A model generated the notes under the pieces. The model saw nothing but the letters and a program-made list of their open reading frames with translations. It ran no database searches and was not told the DNA's origin. Positions 25,412-35,328 of a stretch of DNA of 64,000 nt are shown piece after piece. The position numbers and the translations under genes are program-made. Position 1 is the stretch's first letter; each line of letters begins with the position of its first letter. Origin of the DNA: Mesorhizobium sp. WSM4311. GTDB taxonomy: Bacteria > Pseudomonadota > Alphaproteobacteria > Rhizobiales > Rhizobiaceae. The stretch spans positions 62,001 through 126,000 of the forward strand of contig NZ_NSFV01000015.1 in NCBI RefSeq assembly GCF_002295115.1, read 5' to 3'.

Positions 25412-27235
25412 ATGACCGCAAGACGCGACATCGAAGCCATCACGGAGCGCATCCGCCAACGTTCGAAGGCGGGCCGCGAACGTTATCTCGGCCGTATCGC
25501 CGAAGCGTCGAACCAGACCGCCAACCGGTCGGTGCTGTCCTGCGGCAACCTCGCCCACGGCTTTGCGGTGTGCAGCCCCTCGGAAAAGCTGGCGCTCGGC
25601 GCCGACAAGGTGCCCAATCTCGGCATCATCACCTCCTACAACGACATGCTGTCGGCGCATCAGCCCTTCGAGACCTTCCCTGCCCTGATCAAGGAGGCCG
25701 CGCGCGAGGCCGGCGGCATCGCCCAGGTGGCCGGCGGCGTGCCGGCGATGTGCGATGGCGTCACGCAGGGCCAGCCCGGCATGGAATTGTCGCTGTTTTC
25801 GCGCGACGTGATCGCCATGTCGGCGGCGGTCGGCCTGTCGCACAACATGTTCGACGCCGCTGTCTTTCTCGGCGTCTGCGACAAGATCGTACCGGGACTG
25901 GTGATCGCGGCGCTGACGTTCGGCCATCTGCCGGCGGTGTTCATCCCGGCCGGACCGATGACGACCGGGCTGCCCAATGACGAGAAGGCCAAGGTCCGCC
26001 AGCTCTATGCCGAGGGCAAGGCAGGACGCGCCGAACTGCTGGAAGCCGAGTCCAAGTCCTACCATGGGCCGGGCACCTGCACTTTCTACGGCACGGCGAA
26101 TTCCAACCAGATGCTGATGGAGATCATGGGCCTGCACACGCCCGGCGCCTCCTTCGTCAATCCCGGCACGCCGTTGCGTGATGCGCTGACCCGCGAGGCG
26201 ACGAAGCGGGCGCTGGCCATCACCGCGCTCGGCAACGCCTATACGCCGGTCGGGCGGATGATCGACGAGCGGTCGATCGTCAACGGCGTCGTCGGCCTGC
26301 ATGCCACCGGCGGCTCGACCAACCACACCATCCACCTGATCGCCATGGCGGCGGCGGCCGGCATCGCGCTGACCTGGCAGGATATTTCCGACCTGTCGGA
26401 AGCAGTGCCGCTTCTGGCCCGCGTCTACCCGAACGGGCTTGCCGACGTGAACCATTTCCATGCCGCCGGCGGGCTCGGCTTCCTGATCCGCGAACTGCTC
26501 GACGAAGGCGTGCTGCACGAGGATGTGCAGACGGTGTGGGGCGAAGGCCTGCGACCCTACGCGGTCGAGGCAAAGCTCGGCGCCGATGGCTCGGTGGTGC
26601 GCGAGGCCTCGCCGCAGGCCAGCGGCGACGAAAAGGTGCTGGCGCCGTTCAGCAAGGCGTTCCAGCCGACCGGCGGCCTGAAGGTGCTGGCGGGCAATCT
26701 CGGCCACGCCGTTATCAAGACCTCCGCCGTCAAGCCGGAACGGCGCATCATCGAGGCGCCGGCCAAGGTGTTCGACAGCCAGCAGGGCCTGAACGACGCG
26801 TTCAAGGCCGGCACGCTCACCGGCGATTTCATCGCCGTCATCCGCTTCCAGGGCCCGAAGGCCAACGGCATGCCGGAACTGCACAAGCTGACCACAGTGC
26901 TCGGCATCCTGCAGGATCGCGGCCAGCGCGTGGCGCTGGTCACCGACGGGCGCATGTCGGGCGCTTCCGGCAAGGTGCCGGCGGCGATCCATGTGACGCC
27001 GGAAGCCGTCGAGGACGGGCCGATCGCCCGGATCCATGAAGGCGACATCATCCGTCTCGACGCCGATGCCGGCACGCTGGAAGTGCTGGTGCCGGGGACC
27101 GAGTTCGCGTTGCGCCGCACCGCTGAAGCCGATCTCATCGGCAACGAGTTCGGCTTCGGCCGCGAGCTGTTCGCCGGCTTCCGGCAGCTGGTGGGCCGCG
27201 CCGACCATGGCGCCAGCGCTTTCGGAACGGCGTGA
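25412..27235 (+). CDS. edd: Phosphogluconate dehydratase
   Basis: Converts 6-phosphogluconate to KDPG (EC 4.2.1.12), the key Entner-Doudoroff step. The 607-residue iron-sulfur dehydratase has [34 protein letters not shown] and [12 protein letters not shown], with cysteines expected to hold the cluster. The ATG at 25412 ([10 protein letters not shown]) has AAAGGA upstream and is preferred to an earlier in-frame ATG. KDPG aldolase is not in the window. A strong terminator follows. Confidence 0.96.
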   Translation: MTARRDIEAITERIRQRSKAGRERYLGRIAEASNQTANRSVLSCGNLAHGFAVCSPSEKLALGADKVPNLGIITSYNDMLSAHQPFETFPALIKEAAREAGGIAQVAGGVPAMCDGVTQGQPGMELSLFSRDVIAMSAAVGLSHNMFDAAVFLGVCDKIVPGLVIAALTFGHLPAVFIPAGPMTTGLPNDEKAKVRQLYAEGKAGRAELLEAESKSYHGPGTCTFYGTANSNQMLMEIMGLHTPGASFVNPGTPLRDALTREATKRALAITALGNAYTPVGRMIDERSIVNGVVGLHATGGSTNHTIHLIAMAAAAGIALTWQDISDLSEAVPLLARVYPNGLADVNHFHAAGGLGFLIRELLDEGVLHEDVQTVWGEGLRPYAVEAKLGADGSVVREASPQASGDEKVLAPFSKAFQPTGGLKVLAGNLGHAVIKTSAVKPERRIIEAPAKVFDSQQGLNDAFKAGTLTGDFIAVIRFQGPKANGMPELHKLTTVLGILQDRGQRVALVTDGRMSGASGKVPAAIHVTPEAVEDGPIARIHEGDIIRLDADAGTLEVLVPGTEFALRRTAEADLIGNEFGFGRELFAGFRQLVGRADHGASAFGTA

Positions 27236-27255
27236 CGTGATCCGTCTCATCCATG

Positions 27256-27284
27256 AAAAAGGGCGGCTCGTGGCCGCCCTTTTT
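27256..27284. terminator. Bidirectional rho-independent terminator between edd and the vWA gene
   Basis: GGGCGGC (27261-27267) pairs with GCCGCCC (27273-27279). It is flanked by five A residues on the left and five T residues on the right, so it can terminate both the edd transcript and the convergent vWA gene, whose stop is at 27302. Confidence 0.9.
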
Positions 27285-27301
27285 ACATTATCCATGCGAT
27301 C

Positions 27302-28966
27302 CTATTGCACCGTCAACTCAGCCCGCTCGCCGGCCTTGACCGTCACAGTGCCTTCCTTCGAGCTGTTGTCCGATTTCTCCGAGACGACGGCGTAGTCACC
27401 CACCGGTATCGCCGCCTGATACTTCTGGTCGTATGCGTAGCCAAGCGACTTGCGGTTGCCGTTGATGTCCTTCTTGGTTTCGAAAATCTCAATCTTCGAG
27501 GCTCCGGGCGCGGTGATCGCCAGCACGCCGGCATTCATGGCGACCTTCACATCCTGAAATTCGCCGACCTTGACGTTGAACGGCTGCTCGACGACGGCAA
27601 GATCGACCGTCGCAATCAACACATAGTCATCAGGCGGCAGATCGAACTTGCTGTCGGGACCATAGGCATAGGTCACCTCCTCCCGGGTTCCGTCGATCTT
27701 CTTTTTCGCCTTCACGACCTTGAAGCCGATGCCCGAACCGTCGGCCTTGTCGCCGCCGGCTGTATAATAGGCGTTGGCAACGACATGTCCGACGCCGGCG
27801 ATGATGTCCTTTTCGACTGTCTTGCCGGCAGCGAGCGGTATCGTCTCGGAAGCCACGCCCTGGCCGATCGTGACCGTCACTTTCTCCTCGCCGGCCGGCA
27901 ACACGGTCTTGGTGGTCCCATAGTAGGTCGCGGGATTATCGGCACCTGGGTAGTCGATCACGACGGCCGCGCCATCGACAACATCCGCCCCCGCGCTTGG
28001 TCGCGGATGAATGATGAGCGTGCCGGCATTCAAGGTGAAGAGCGGCTTGGCGACCTGGCCTGCCTCGATCTTGACCTTCTGCTCCACCTTGGCCTCGCCG
28101 TCGCGCGCGACGATGACGTAATCGCCCGGTTCCAGATTGGCTTTGTAGGCGCCATATTCGGTGGTGACGTTGTCGCCACGCGTGCCGTCGGACTTTGCCT
28201 TGTAGACTTCCCAGGCATTGCCGTCGGTGACCGGATCACCGCCCTCGGCAAGCACCGCCGTCGGCATGAAATTGAATTCCGGCTTGGCAGGCTCGGGGGC
28301 AGGCGCCGGTGCGGGAGCCGGTTCAGGCGCGGGTGCCGGCGCCGGGGCAGCGACGGTTTCGACCAGGGCTTCCTGCAGCGCCTTCTCATCGGAGGCCCGG
28401 ATGTACTTGCCGCCGGTGTTTTCGGCCAGGCAAGCGATCTGCTTGCCCTCGTCGGCTGTCAATCCGAAGCCGACGACATCGGCGGTGAAATCGACGCCGG
28501 ATGCCTTGAGTTCCTTGCCCAGTGCACAGGGGTCACCGCCGCAGGTTTCCAACCCATCGGTGATCAGGACGACGGTTGCCTTGTCCTCGGTGTATCTCAG
28601 CGCTTCCGCCGCCTGCTTGACGGCCGCCGTCAACGGCGTCTTGCCAAGGAATTTCAAACTGTCGGCGGCATCCGTGATGGCGCTTGCCGAGCCTGCCTGA
28701 GGCGGCACGATCAACTGGATGTCGTCGCAGCTGCCTTTTTCGCGATGGCCATAGGCCATGAAGCCGATCTCGTCGTCGGCGGGAACCGATTGAAGCACGG
28801 TCCTCAGCGATTCCCTGGCGATTTCGAGCTTGGGCTTGCCGTCGATCTGTGCCCACATCGAGCCGGAAGCGTCGAGAATGATGATGACCTTGTTGGCGGC
28901 GAAGCCTACCGTCGTCATGAAAAACAGGAGGATCGCCGCAGCGATGCTCCGCGCAAATACTGCCAT
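27302..28966 (-). CDS. von Willebrand factor type A domain secreted protein
   Basis: A 554-residue exported protein. It has a signal peptide (about residues 1-24, ending GFA-AN), then a vWA domain with the metal site DASGSMW at about residues 32-38 and ITDGLETCGG, an Ala/Pro/Glu-rich spacer at about 195-220, and then repeated beta-rich modules of about 80-100 residues containing YKAN/YAYGPDSKFDLPPDDYVLIA-like segments. It probably acts in the periplasm or at the surface. The ATG at 28966 has AGGAGA five bases upstream. It is convergent with edd. Partner and ligand are unknown. Confidence 0.8.
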   Translation of the reverse strand: MAVFARSIAAAILLFFMTTVGFAANKVIIILDASGSMWAQIDGKPKLEIARESLRTVLQSVPADDEIGFMAYGHREKGSCDDIQLIVPPQAGSASAITDAADSLKFLGKTPLTAAVKQAAEALRYTEDKATVVLITDGLETCGGDPCALGKELKASGVDFTADVVGFGLTADEGKQIACLAENTGGKYIRASDEKALQEALVETVAAPAPAPAPEPAPAPAPAPEPAKPEFNFMPTAVLAEGGDPVTDGNAWEVYKAKSDGTRGDNVTTEYGAYKANLEPGDYVIVARDGEAKVEQKVKIEAGQVAKPLFTLNAGTLIIHPRPSAGADVVDGAAVVIDYPGADNPATYYGTTKTVLPAGEEKVTVTIGQGVASETIPLAAGKTVEKDIIAGVGHVVANAYYTAGGDKADGSGIGFKVVKAKKKIDGTREEVTYAYGPDSKFDLPPDDYVLIATVDLAVVEQPFNVKVGEFQDVKVAMNAGVLAITAPGASKIEIFETKKDINGNRKSLGYAYDQKYQAAIPVGDYAVVSEKSDNSSKEGTVTVKAGERAELTVQ

Positions 28967-29136
28967 CGAAATCTCCTGAGTTAGCCCCCTAATCCGCACA
29001 GGGAAGCTATTTGAGGCTGCTTCAGGACACAAGCCCGGCGCGGCCGTCTCACTCAGGCCCCCGGAGCGGAGACAAAGCGTTCGTGCGGCGGGATCGCCCC
29101 GGCAGCAGGCGTCTTGAAGCCAGATCGAAGCCCGGC

Positions 29137-30099
29137 TCAGTAGGTGGTGCGGCGCTCTTCGGAGGGCGGCCGGCCGAACTGCAGCCGGTAGCTCTGGGCG
29201 AAATAGGAATGCGAGGTGAAGCCGGTCGCGATCGCCACGTCGAGGATCGGCATGTTGGTCTGGCGCAGCAATTCGCGCGCCCGCTCCAGCCGCAGCCGCA
29301 TGTAGTAGCGGCCGGGCGTCACGTTGAGGTGGCGCAGGAACAGACGCTCGACCTGGCGCACCGAAAGGCCAGCCGATTTGGCGAGTTGCACCGCCGACAG
29401 CGGCTCATCGAGGTGGTCGGCCATCAGTTCGACGATGCGCCTCAGCTTCTCCGACTTGCCGGTCAGATCGCGCTCCGGCCCGACACGCTGGCGGTCGCCG
29501 GCCGAGCGGATGCGCTCGTGCTGGAACTGGTTGGCGACGCCATTGGCGAGGTTCGAGCCGAAATCGCCGCGCACGATCTCCAGCATCAGGTCGATCGAGG
29601 TGGTGCCGCCGGCGCAGGTGTAGCGCTTGCGATCGATCTCGAAGACATTGCCGGTGCAGTTGATGTCGGGGAAGCGCTCCATGAAGCCGGCGCGGTTTTC
29701 CCAATGGATGGTGCAGCGGTAACCGTCGAGCTGGCCGGCCTCGGCCAGCAGGTAGGACCCGACCGACAGCGCGCCGAGCGCGTTGCCGCGCCGGCCCCAG
29801 CTGCGCAACGCCGCCAGAACCTTGCTCTTGCCGGGAAATTCCGTCGTCAGGCCGACCGAAACGAAAAGGATGTCGACCGGCGGCAGGTCGGCGACGGCAT
29901 AGTCGATCTTGAGCGGCAGGCCGTTGGACGCCATCACCGGATCGCCATCGGCGGACACCGTGGTCCAGCCATAGAAATCGCGGCCGAGCAGACGGTTCGC
30001 CGACCGGAAGGTGTCGATCGCCGCGGCCAGCGAGAACATGGAAAACTTGTCGACCAGCAGGAAGGCGAACTGCCGGCCACCTTGAACGGGATCAGTCAT
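29137..30099 (-). CDS. GlxA family AraC-type transcriptional regulator
   Basis: A 320-residue regulator with an N-terminal DJ-1/PfpI-like domain (about residues 10-190, FAFLLVDKFSMFSLAAAIDTF) and a C-terminal AraC helix-turn-helix pair (about 215-315, LAKSAGLSVRQVERLF then ATGFTSHSYFAQSYRLQFGRP). Relatives control amino acid, betaine or carnitine catabolism. The ATG at 30099 (MTDPVQGG) is used; an upstream reading to 30156 is possible. It lies 64 bases after folD on the same strand. No catabolic target gene is adjacent. Confidence 0.87.
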   Translation of the reverse strand: MTDPVQGGRQFAFLLVDKFSMFSLAAAIDTFRSANRLLGRDFYGWTTVSADGDPVMASNGLPLKIDYAVADLPPVDILFVSVGLTTEFPGKSKVLAALRSWGRRGNALGALSVGSYLLAEAGQLDGYRCTIHWENRAGFMERFPDINCTGNVFEIDRKRYTCAGGTTSIDLMLEIVRGDFGSNLANGVANQFQHERIRSAGDRQRVGPERDLTGKSEKLRRIVELMADHLDEPLSAVQLAKSAGLSVRQVERLFLRHLNVTPGRYYMRLRLERARELLRQTNMPILDVAIATGFTSHSYFAQSYRLQFGRPPSEERRTTY

Positions 30100-30163
30100 G
30101 ACCGGCCGTTCCGGGGAAATGGTGGGGTTCGGCAAAACTGGCGCTTTCAGGGTCAACCCGGGC

Positions 30164-31063
30164 TCAGAAGGAGGGCCGCTTCAATCCGGCCGCAAGGTAG
30201 GCAGAAGCTAACGTATTGGCCATCAGCATGGCAATGGTCATCGGCCCGACACCGCCGGGCACCGGCGTGATGGCGCCGGCCTGCCCGGCCGCCTCGGCAT
30301 AGGCGACATCGCCGACGAGGCGCGACTTGCCCTCGCCCTTCTCGGGCGCGGGAATGCGGTTGATGCCGACATCGATGACGGTGGCGCCCGGCTTCACCCA
30401 ATCCCCCTTGATCATTTCCGGCCGGCCGACGGCGGCGACCAGGATGTCCGCGGTGCGGGCAAGCGCCGGCAGATCCTTGGTGCGGCTGTGGGCGATGGTG
30501 ACGGTGCAGTTGGCGGCAAGCAGCAGATTGGCCATCGGCTTGCCGACGATGTTGGAGCGGCCGACGACGACGGCGTTGAGGCCGGACAGGTCCTTGCCGC
30601 GCACGCGCTCGATCAGAAGCATGGAGCCGGCCGGCGTGCAGGGAACGAAGGCCGTGTCGAGTTCGCCCGTGCCGAGCTTGCCGACATTGATGAAATGGAA
30701 GCCGTCGACATCCTTCTGAGGCGCAATCGCCTGGATGATCTTGCCGGCGTCGATATGGGCGGGCAGCGGCAGCTGCACCAGGATGCCGTTGATGGCCGGA
30801 TCGGCGTTGAGGTCGGCGATGATCTTGAGCAGCGCCTCTTGGGAAGTCTCCGCCGGCAGCGTGTGCTGGAGCGAATGAAAGCCGCATTCCTTGGCGGTGC
30901 GCGATTTGGAAGCGACATAGACCTGGCTCGCCGGATCCTCGCCGACGATGACCACGGCCAGACCAGGCTTGGCGTTGCCTTTGGCGCCCAGCTCGGCGGT
31001 CAACGCCTTGACCGTCCGCACCACATCCTCGGCAACGCTCTTTCCGTCAATCACTTCGGCCAT
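30164..31063 (-). CDS. folD: Methylenetetrahydrofolate dehydrogenase / cyclohydrolase
   Basis: Bifunctional folate enzyme (EC 1.5.1.5 and 3.5.4.9) interconverting methylene-, methenyl- and formyl-tetrahydrofolate. The 299-residue protein has the [14 protein letters not shown] segment with catalytic Tyr and Lys, QLPLPAHID, and the cofactor-site motif [16 protein letters not shown]. The ATG at 31063 (MAEVIDGKS) has GAGG upstream; longer readings to 31174 lack family character. Confidence 0.96.
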   Translation of the reverse strand: MAEVIDGKSVAEDVVRTVKALTAELGAKGNAKPGLAVVIVGEDPASQVYVASKSRTAKECGFHSLQHTLPAETSQEALLKIIADLNADPAINGILVQLPLPAHIDAGKIIQAIAPQKDVDGFHFINVGKLGTGELDTAFVPCTPAGSMLLIERVRGKDLSGLNAVVVGRSNIVGKPMANLLLAANCTVTIAHSRTKDLPALARTADILVAAVGRPEMIKGDWVKPGATVIDVGINRIPAPEKGEGKSRLVGDVAYAEAAGQAGAITPVPGGVGPMTIAMLMANTLASAYLAAGLKRPSF

Positions 31064-31244
31064 GAACATCCTCAACCCTGTTTCGCGCGACGCCGCTTTC
31101 GAGACGCAATGTCCCCGCGACGGCAACATGCAGCGCGGCATTGTCACGAAAATTTCGGCACGCAATCCCGTCAAAGCGCCGTCCCATGCCGTTTACGCGA
31201 AAACCGGGATGGTTTTGTTCGGCCTCGGCAACGTATCTTGTGGC

Positions 31245-33704
31245 TCAGAAGTAGCGGCGGCGGGCGCGGCTCTCGGTGAGTTCGCGGACCGCCTCGCGGA
31301 ATTCGCGCAGGCTGGCACGAATTTCCTCGATCGGCGCCTGTTCGGCGCCTTCCTCAACCGGCGAAGGCTCCACCGATGGCTGGGGTTGATACGCCGGCGG
31401 CGCGGCCTGCGGCGGATACGGCATGTGCCCGGCATTGGGCGCCATGGCCTGGGTATAGGGGTAACCTGCAGGGGGATAGGGCGGCGGAGCCGGATAGATC
31501 GGCAATGGCGGCATCAGGGGCGACCGCGACGGCGGCCCCATCGGCTGGGAATAGGAGGCATCGAAGCCTGGCGGGAAAGGCGGCCGCGAATAGACCGACG
31601 ACCGCGGCATGAAGGCGGAATCCGGGTTCGGGAAGCCTGAGGGCATGGCAGCATCCGCCGGCCGCGCATTGTCGCCAAAGGGGGCGAATTCGCTGTCATC
31701 GTCCAGTTCGGCGGATGGCTTGCGGGAGAGAACATTGCGCAATTTCGCCATGATCGCGGCGACACGCCCGGGGCGTCCGGCGGGAGCGGCTTCGGCCTGT
31801 GCCAAGGGCGGTGGCGGTGCTGGCGGCGGGGGTGGCACCGGCGGCACGGGCGCTGCCGGCATTGGCGGCGCGGGCGGCTGCGCCGCCCGGAATGCCTGGT
31901 CTTCGACAGGCGCCTTGCGGTCGCGGCGCGAGCGCGATGCGGCGGTCTCGCGCAGGCTTTCATAGGCGCCGCGCATGGCACCGAGGCCAATTCCAGAGGC
32001 AAGCCCCAGAAGCAGACCGGCAAGGGCCATCACGGCCCGCGACGGACCTTTGGCCTCGAGCGGTGCGAAGGCCTTGGAGATCACATTCATGTTGGCGGTG
32101 TTGATATCCTTCTGCTCGCCGGTCTCCTTGGCGCGCAGCAGATATTGTTCGTAGACGGAGCGCTTGGCGGCGGCCTCGCGCTCCAGTTCGCGCATCGACA
32201 CCAAATCGCTGTTGACGTCGCCGCTGCGCACCTTGAGCTGGGCAAGGCGGGACGAGAGATCCTGTTCCAACTGGACGGCGCGTTTCAGATCGACCTGCAG
32301 CGAGGAAGCGATGCGGCGCAACTCGCCGGCGATGCGGTCGCGCGCCCCGGCAATCTGTGCGTTCAGCGCCTGGAGTTCAGGATGACGCGGGCCCAGCCGG
32401 ATGGCGGCACGGTCCGCCTCCTGCTTGAGCGTTGCATATTGCGAACGCAGATCGCTCATCGTGTTGGAATTGATCTCTTCCGGTAAGGTGCCGGCGAGAA
32501 CCGAATTCACGTCGATCGAGCGCGCCGAAGCCGCCCTTGCATTGAGCTCCAGCGTGCGGGCGCGGGCGACCGAGAGCTGCTCGTTGAGCTTCAGCATCTC
32601 ATCGTCGCTGATCAGATGACCCTGTGCGTCGACGAGGTCATGCGACGCTCTGAACTCCTCGACCTTGCGTTCGGCTGCCTCGACGCCCTTGCGCAGTTCA
32701 TCGAGCCTTGCCGTCAGTTCGTCGGTCGCACGGCCGGCCGTAGCGGACTGGATCTGACCGAAGGTCTGCAGGAACACATCCGTCATCGTGTTGGCGATGA
32801 GCGCCGACTTCTCGCCGTTCTGCGTGATCGCGCTGACGGTGATGACGAAAGTCTTGCCGCCACGCTCGACAGACAGGCTTTCGGCCAGATTGCCAACGGC
32901 GAGCGCACGCCGGCGGACCTCGTCGGCGCCGCTCGGGCCGTCCTGGTGCGGGAGAATCGAGCGAATGAGAGATCTGATGCCGAGGCCGCCGGCACCCTGG
33001 CCATTGAACTCCGGATCGTTGGCCAGGTTGAGCTTATCGACGACCTTGTTCAAGACCGTGCCCGAGGTCAGCACCCGGACCTGGTTTTCAACGATGGCGA
33101 GCGTGGCGTCGGAAGCGACCACATTCTGGGTAAGGTCCCGGTCGGTGAGCTTGAGGTCGCGCGGGTCAACGATCAGTTCAGCGGTGGCTTCATATTTCTT
33201 CGGTGTCGACAGCGCGATCGCGATGCCGAGCCCGGCACCGATCAGGGTGGTGGTGATGATCAGCAGTTTCGACCTGGCAATGCCACGGACGACCTGCATC
33301 GGATCGATCAGCGGCTTCCACTGTTGATCGTCCTGGCGGGATCCGGACGTGTCATGCGAGCGAGTGCTGCCGGAAGGTTCTTCAGCGGATTGCCTTGAAT
33401 ACGGCATGGCCGGCGGAAGATCGCCGGCGTCCTCTTGTGCGCGCCAGACGTCGTCCCCTGCAGCCGCTTCCGGCTCTGTCCGGAAGCGCTCTGTTCCGGC
33501 GGCGGCAGACGGCGCTGGGTTCGCCCGCACCTCACGCCGTGAACGGGCAAGGCGATGGCGCGTGGCGGCATCCTCGCGCCAAGCAGAATCTGCGCGATCG
33601 CCTATCGAGACCAGGGATGCGTCATCCTCACCGCGCATGGCCTGGCCGAGCGCCAGCAATGAACGCTCGCGCCTCCAGTCTTCACGGTTTTCCCTGTCGA
33701 CCAT
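31245..33704 (-). CDS. Wzz/GNVR-type polysaccharide co-polymerase with extended proline-rich tail
   Basis: An 819-residue inner-membrane protein of the exopolysaccharide chain-length and export family. A polar N-terminal extension (about residues 1-135) precedes the first membrane segment (about 148-170, LLIITTTLIGAGLGIAIALS). A Wzz domain and long coiled coil follow (about 180-550), with the second membrane segment at about 560-580. The C-terminal 220 residues are Pro-rich (PPVPPPPPAPPPPL and later GYPYTQAMAP) and no Walker-type tyrosine kinase is visible, unlike ExoP. It is divergent from the flippase gene. A separate kinase would be expected elsewhere. Confidence 0.82.
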   Translation of the reverse strand: MVDRENREDWRRERSLLALGQAMRGEDDASLVSIGDRADSAWREDAATRHRLARSRREVRANPAPSAAAGTERFRTEPEAAAGDDVWRAQEDAGDLPPAMPYSRQSAEEPSGSTRSHDTSGSRQDDQQWKPLIDPMQVVRGIARSKLLIITTTLIGAGLGIAIALSTPKKYEATAELIVDPRDLKLTDRDLTQNVVASDATLAIVENQVRVLTSGTVLNKVVDKLNLANDPEFNGQGAGGLGIRSLIRSILPHQDGPSGADEVRRRALAVGNLAESLSVERGGKTFVITVSAITQNGEKSALIANTMTDVFLQTFGQIQSATAGRATDELTARLDELRKGVEAAERKVEEFRASHDLVDAQGHLISDDEMLKLNEQLSVARARTLELNARAASARSIDVNSVLAGTLPEEINSNTMSDLRSQYATLKQEADRAAIRLGPRHPELQALNAQIAGARDRIAGELRRIASSLQVDLKRAVQLEQDLSSRLAQLKVRSGDVNSDLVSMRELEREAAAKRSVYEQYLLRAKETGEQKDINTANMNVISKAFAPLEAKGPSRAVMALAGLLLGLASGIGLGAMRGAYESLRETAASRSRRDRKAPVEDQAFRAAQPPAPPMPAAPVPPVPPPPPAPPPPLAQAEAAPAGRPGRVAAIMAKLRNVLSRKPSAELDDDSEFAPFGDNARPADAAMPSGFPNPDSAFMPRSSVYSRPPFPPGFDASYSQPMGPPSRSPLMPPLPIYPAPPPYPPAGYPYTQAMAPNAGHMPYPPQAAPPAYQPQPSVEPSPVEEGAEQAPIEEIRASLREFREAVRELTESRARRRYF

Positions 33705-33889
33705 TATCTTGGAGCTTCACTATTTGGCCGCTGGGGCAGCGGCGGTCGGCTACTCGTTAAGCCACGCTAAACAAGCATAGGAAACAAAAAGTTAATTTCG
33801 GCATGCCGGCATGTAAGCTTTTCATAACCTCAAGTGTCGGAATTTCAGTGCTTTCGGGCCTCAGAACGGCACGTTAAGCTTTCCCGCCT

Positions 33890-35200
33890 ATGGCTTCCCG
33901 GCGCATGACCGAAGCTCGCGGCATACCGCAAAGGCGTAGTTTCACCCGGATCGGCACTTTCGTGGCCGAGCGACGGGGGCTGGTGCGCGATTATTTTTCG
34001 GCGATCAGCGGCGCCGGCGGGCGGCTGGTGTTTTCGCTGGCCTATTTCATCGCCCTCGCCAACACTTTGTCGATCTCCGAATTCGGCATGTTCGCCACCG
34101 CCTCGGCGGCCGGCGTGATGCTGTCGCGGATCCTGGCCTTCGGTTTCATCTCGGCGCTCTACCGCACCGCCACCATCCGCCCCAATCTGATCGGCACCTT
34201 CACAGCCGGCTTCCTGCTGCTCGGCGTCATTTCGCTGCCGTTCCTGGCGTTGGCCTCGTTCGGGGTCTACCTGATGTTCTTTGCCGGCACCGTGCCGCTG
34301 TCGGTGTTTTCGGCGATCGTGTTTGCCGAAGCGCTGTTGTGGCGGCCGGTCGAGGTGGCGCTGATCGTCAACAACGGGCTGGGCAAATTCGGGCGCGCCG
34401 CGATCCTGGCAATCCTGGCAACGGCACTGCGGGCGCTTGGCGCGGTGCTGTTCATGGTCTCGGCGCAGCACAGCATCTGGGCGTGGTCGTGGTTCTATAT
34501 CGGCGCCAACGCCGCCTCGCTGCTTCTGGCTTTCGGCTGGTTCTATCCACGCCAAAGACTGCGGCTGCGCATCGAGCTTTATCTCAGGCGGCTTGCCGAT
34601 TCCATTTACGTCGCCGGCGCGGAAGTGCTGTTCTACCTGCAGTCGGAATTCGACAAGCTGCTGGTGCTGGCGATCGGCGGCCCGCATCTGGCCGGCATCT
34701 ATGCCATCATCATGCGGCTGGTCGACCTGACCGCGATCCCGATCCGCACCTTCTCGATGATGCTGGTGCAACGCATGATGCGCGCGCCGGACCTGTTGTC
34801 GCGGCTGGCGGTCAAGAGCGGCATCGAGGGCGGCGTGTTCGTCGTTTCGACGCTGGCGCTGCTGGCGCTCGGCATCGTGCTGCACTTCTTCCCCAACGCC
34901 CTCGGCAGGAACGTCTCCGAGGCCGCGCCGCTGGTGGCGCTGGCAATCTGCGTTCCGGGATTGCGCAATCTGGTCGAATACCAGGCGGAGCTGTTGTTCG
35001 CGCGCGGCCAGACGGCGGTGCGGGCGCTCAATCTCGGTTTGCTCGCCGCCCTGAAGGCACTGCTTTTGACCTATGTGCTGACCACCATCGCCGACACGTC
35101 GAAGCTGGTACTGTCGCTCAACATGGTCTTCCTGATGCTCTATCTCGCTTCGATGCTGCTGACTTATTCGGCGCTGCGCAGGCCGGCGAAGGCGATCTGA
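33890..35200 (+). CDS. Polysaccharide flippase-like (Wzx/MATE-fold) membrane protein
   Basis: A 436-residue protein with about 12 predicted membrane segments and the polysaccharide-transporter character of LPS or EPS flippases (SAISGAGGRLVFSLAYFIALAN at the start of the membrane part). It would move lipid-linked repeat units across the inner membrane. It is divergent from the Wzz-type gene with a 185-bp gap and is followed at once by a palindromic repeat element. Its position among glycosyltransferases supports the role. Confidence 0.8.
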   Translation: MASRRMTEARGIPQRRSFTRIGTFVAERRGLVRDYFSAISGAGGRLVFSLAYFIALANTLSISEFGMFATASAAGVMLSRILAFGFISALYRTATIRPNLIGTFTAGFLLLGVISLPFLALASFGVYLMFFAGTVPLSVFSAIVFAEALLWRPVEVALIVNNGLGKFGRAAILAILATALRALGAVLFMVSAQHSIWAWSWFYIGANAASLLLAFGWFYPRQRLRLRIELYLRRLADSIYVAGAEVLFYLQSEFDKLLVLAIGGPHLAGIYAIIMRLVDLTAIPIRTFSMMLVQRMMRAPDLLSRLAVKSGIEGGVFVVSTLALLALGIVLHFFPNALGRNVSEAAPLVALAICVPGLRNLVEYQAELLFARGQTAVRALNLGLLAALKALLLTYVLTTIADTSKLVLSLNMVFLMLYLASMLLTYSALRRPAKAI

Positions 35201-35319
35201 ATTCAGGTGAGGCCGGCCTGCAAACAGCGGCTCCCTGCGCTTCCGGTGCTTACGTACTGTAGTACGCTCCGCTCCGGTTCTCGGAAGCCACTGTTTTCGG
35301 CTCGTCCTAACCTGAATTC
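35199..35319. repeat. Nested palindromic intergenic element of about 120 bp
   Basis: Perfect ten-base arms GAATTCAGGT (35199-35208) and ACCTGAATTC (35310-35319) bound the element. Inside, AAACAGCGGCTCCC pairs with GGAAGCCACTGTTT with two mismatches, and CGTACTGTAGTACG is a short central palindrome. The whole can fold as one long hairpin. Its left end overlaps the flippase stop codon, and it lies between two convergent genes. It resembles repeated rhizobial intergenic sequences. Confidence 0.75.
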
Positions 35320-35328
35320 CTGCTCAGG

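Noticed and set aside
25208-27295. 695-codon minus-strand open frame opposite edd
   Set aside because: It is antisense to a clear dehydratase with family motifs throughout; its His/Arg/Gln-rich translation is typical of a reverse shadow.
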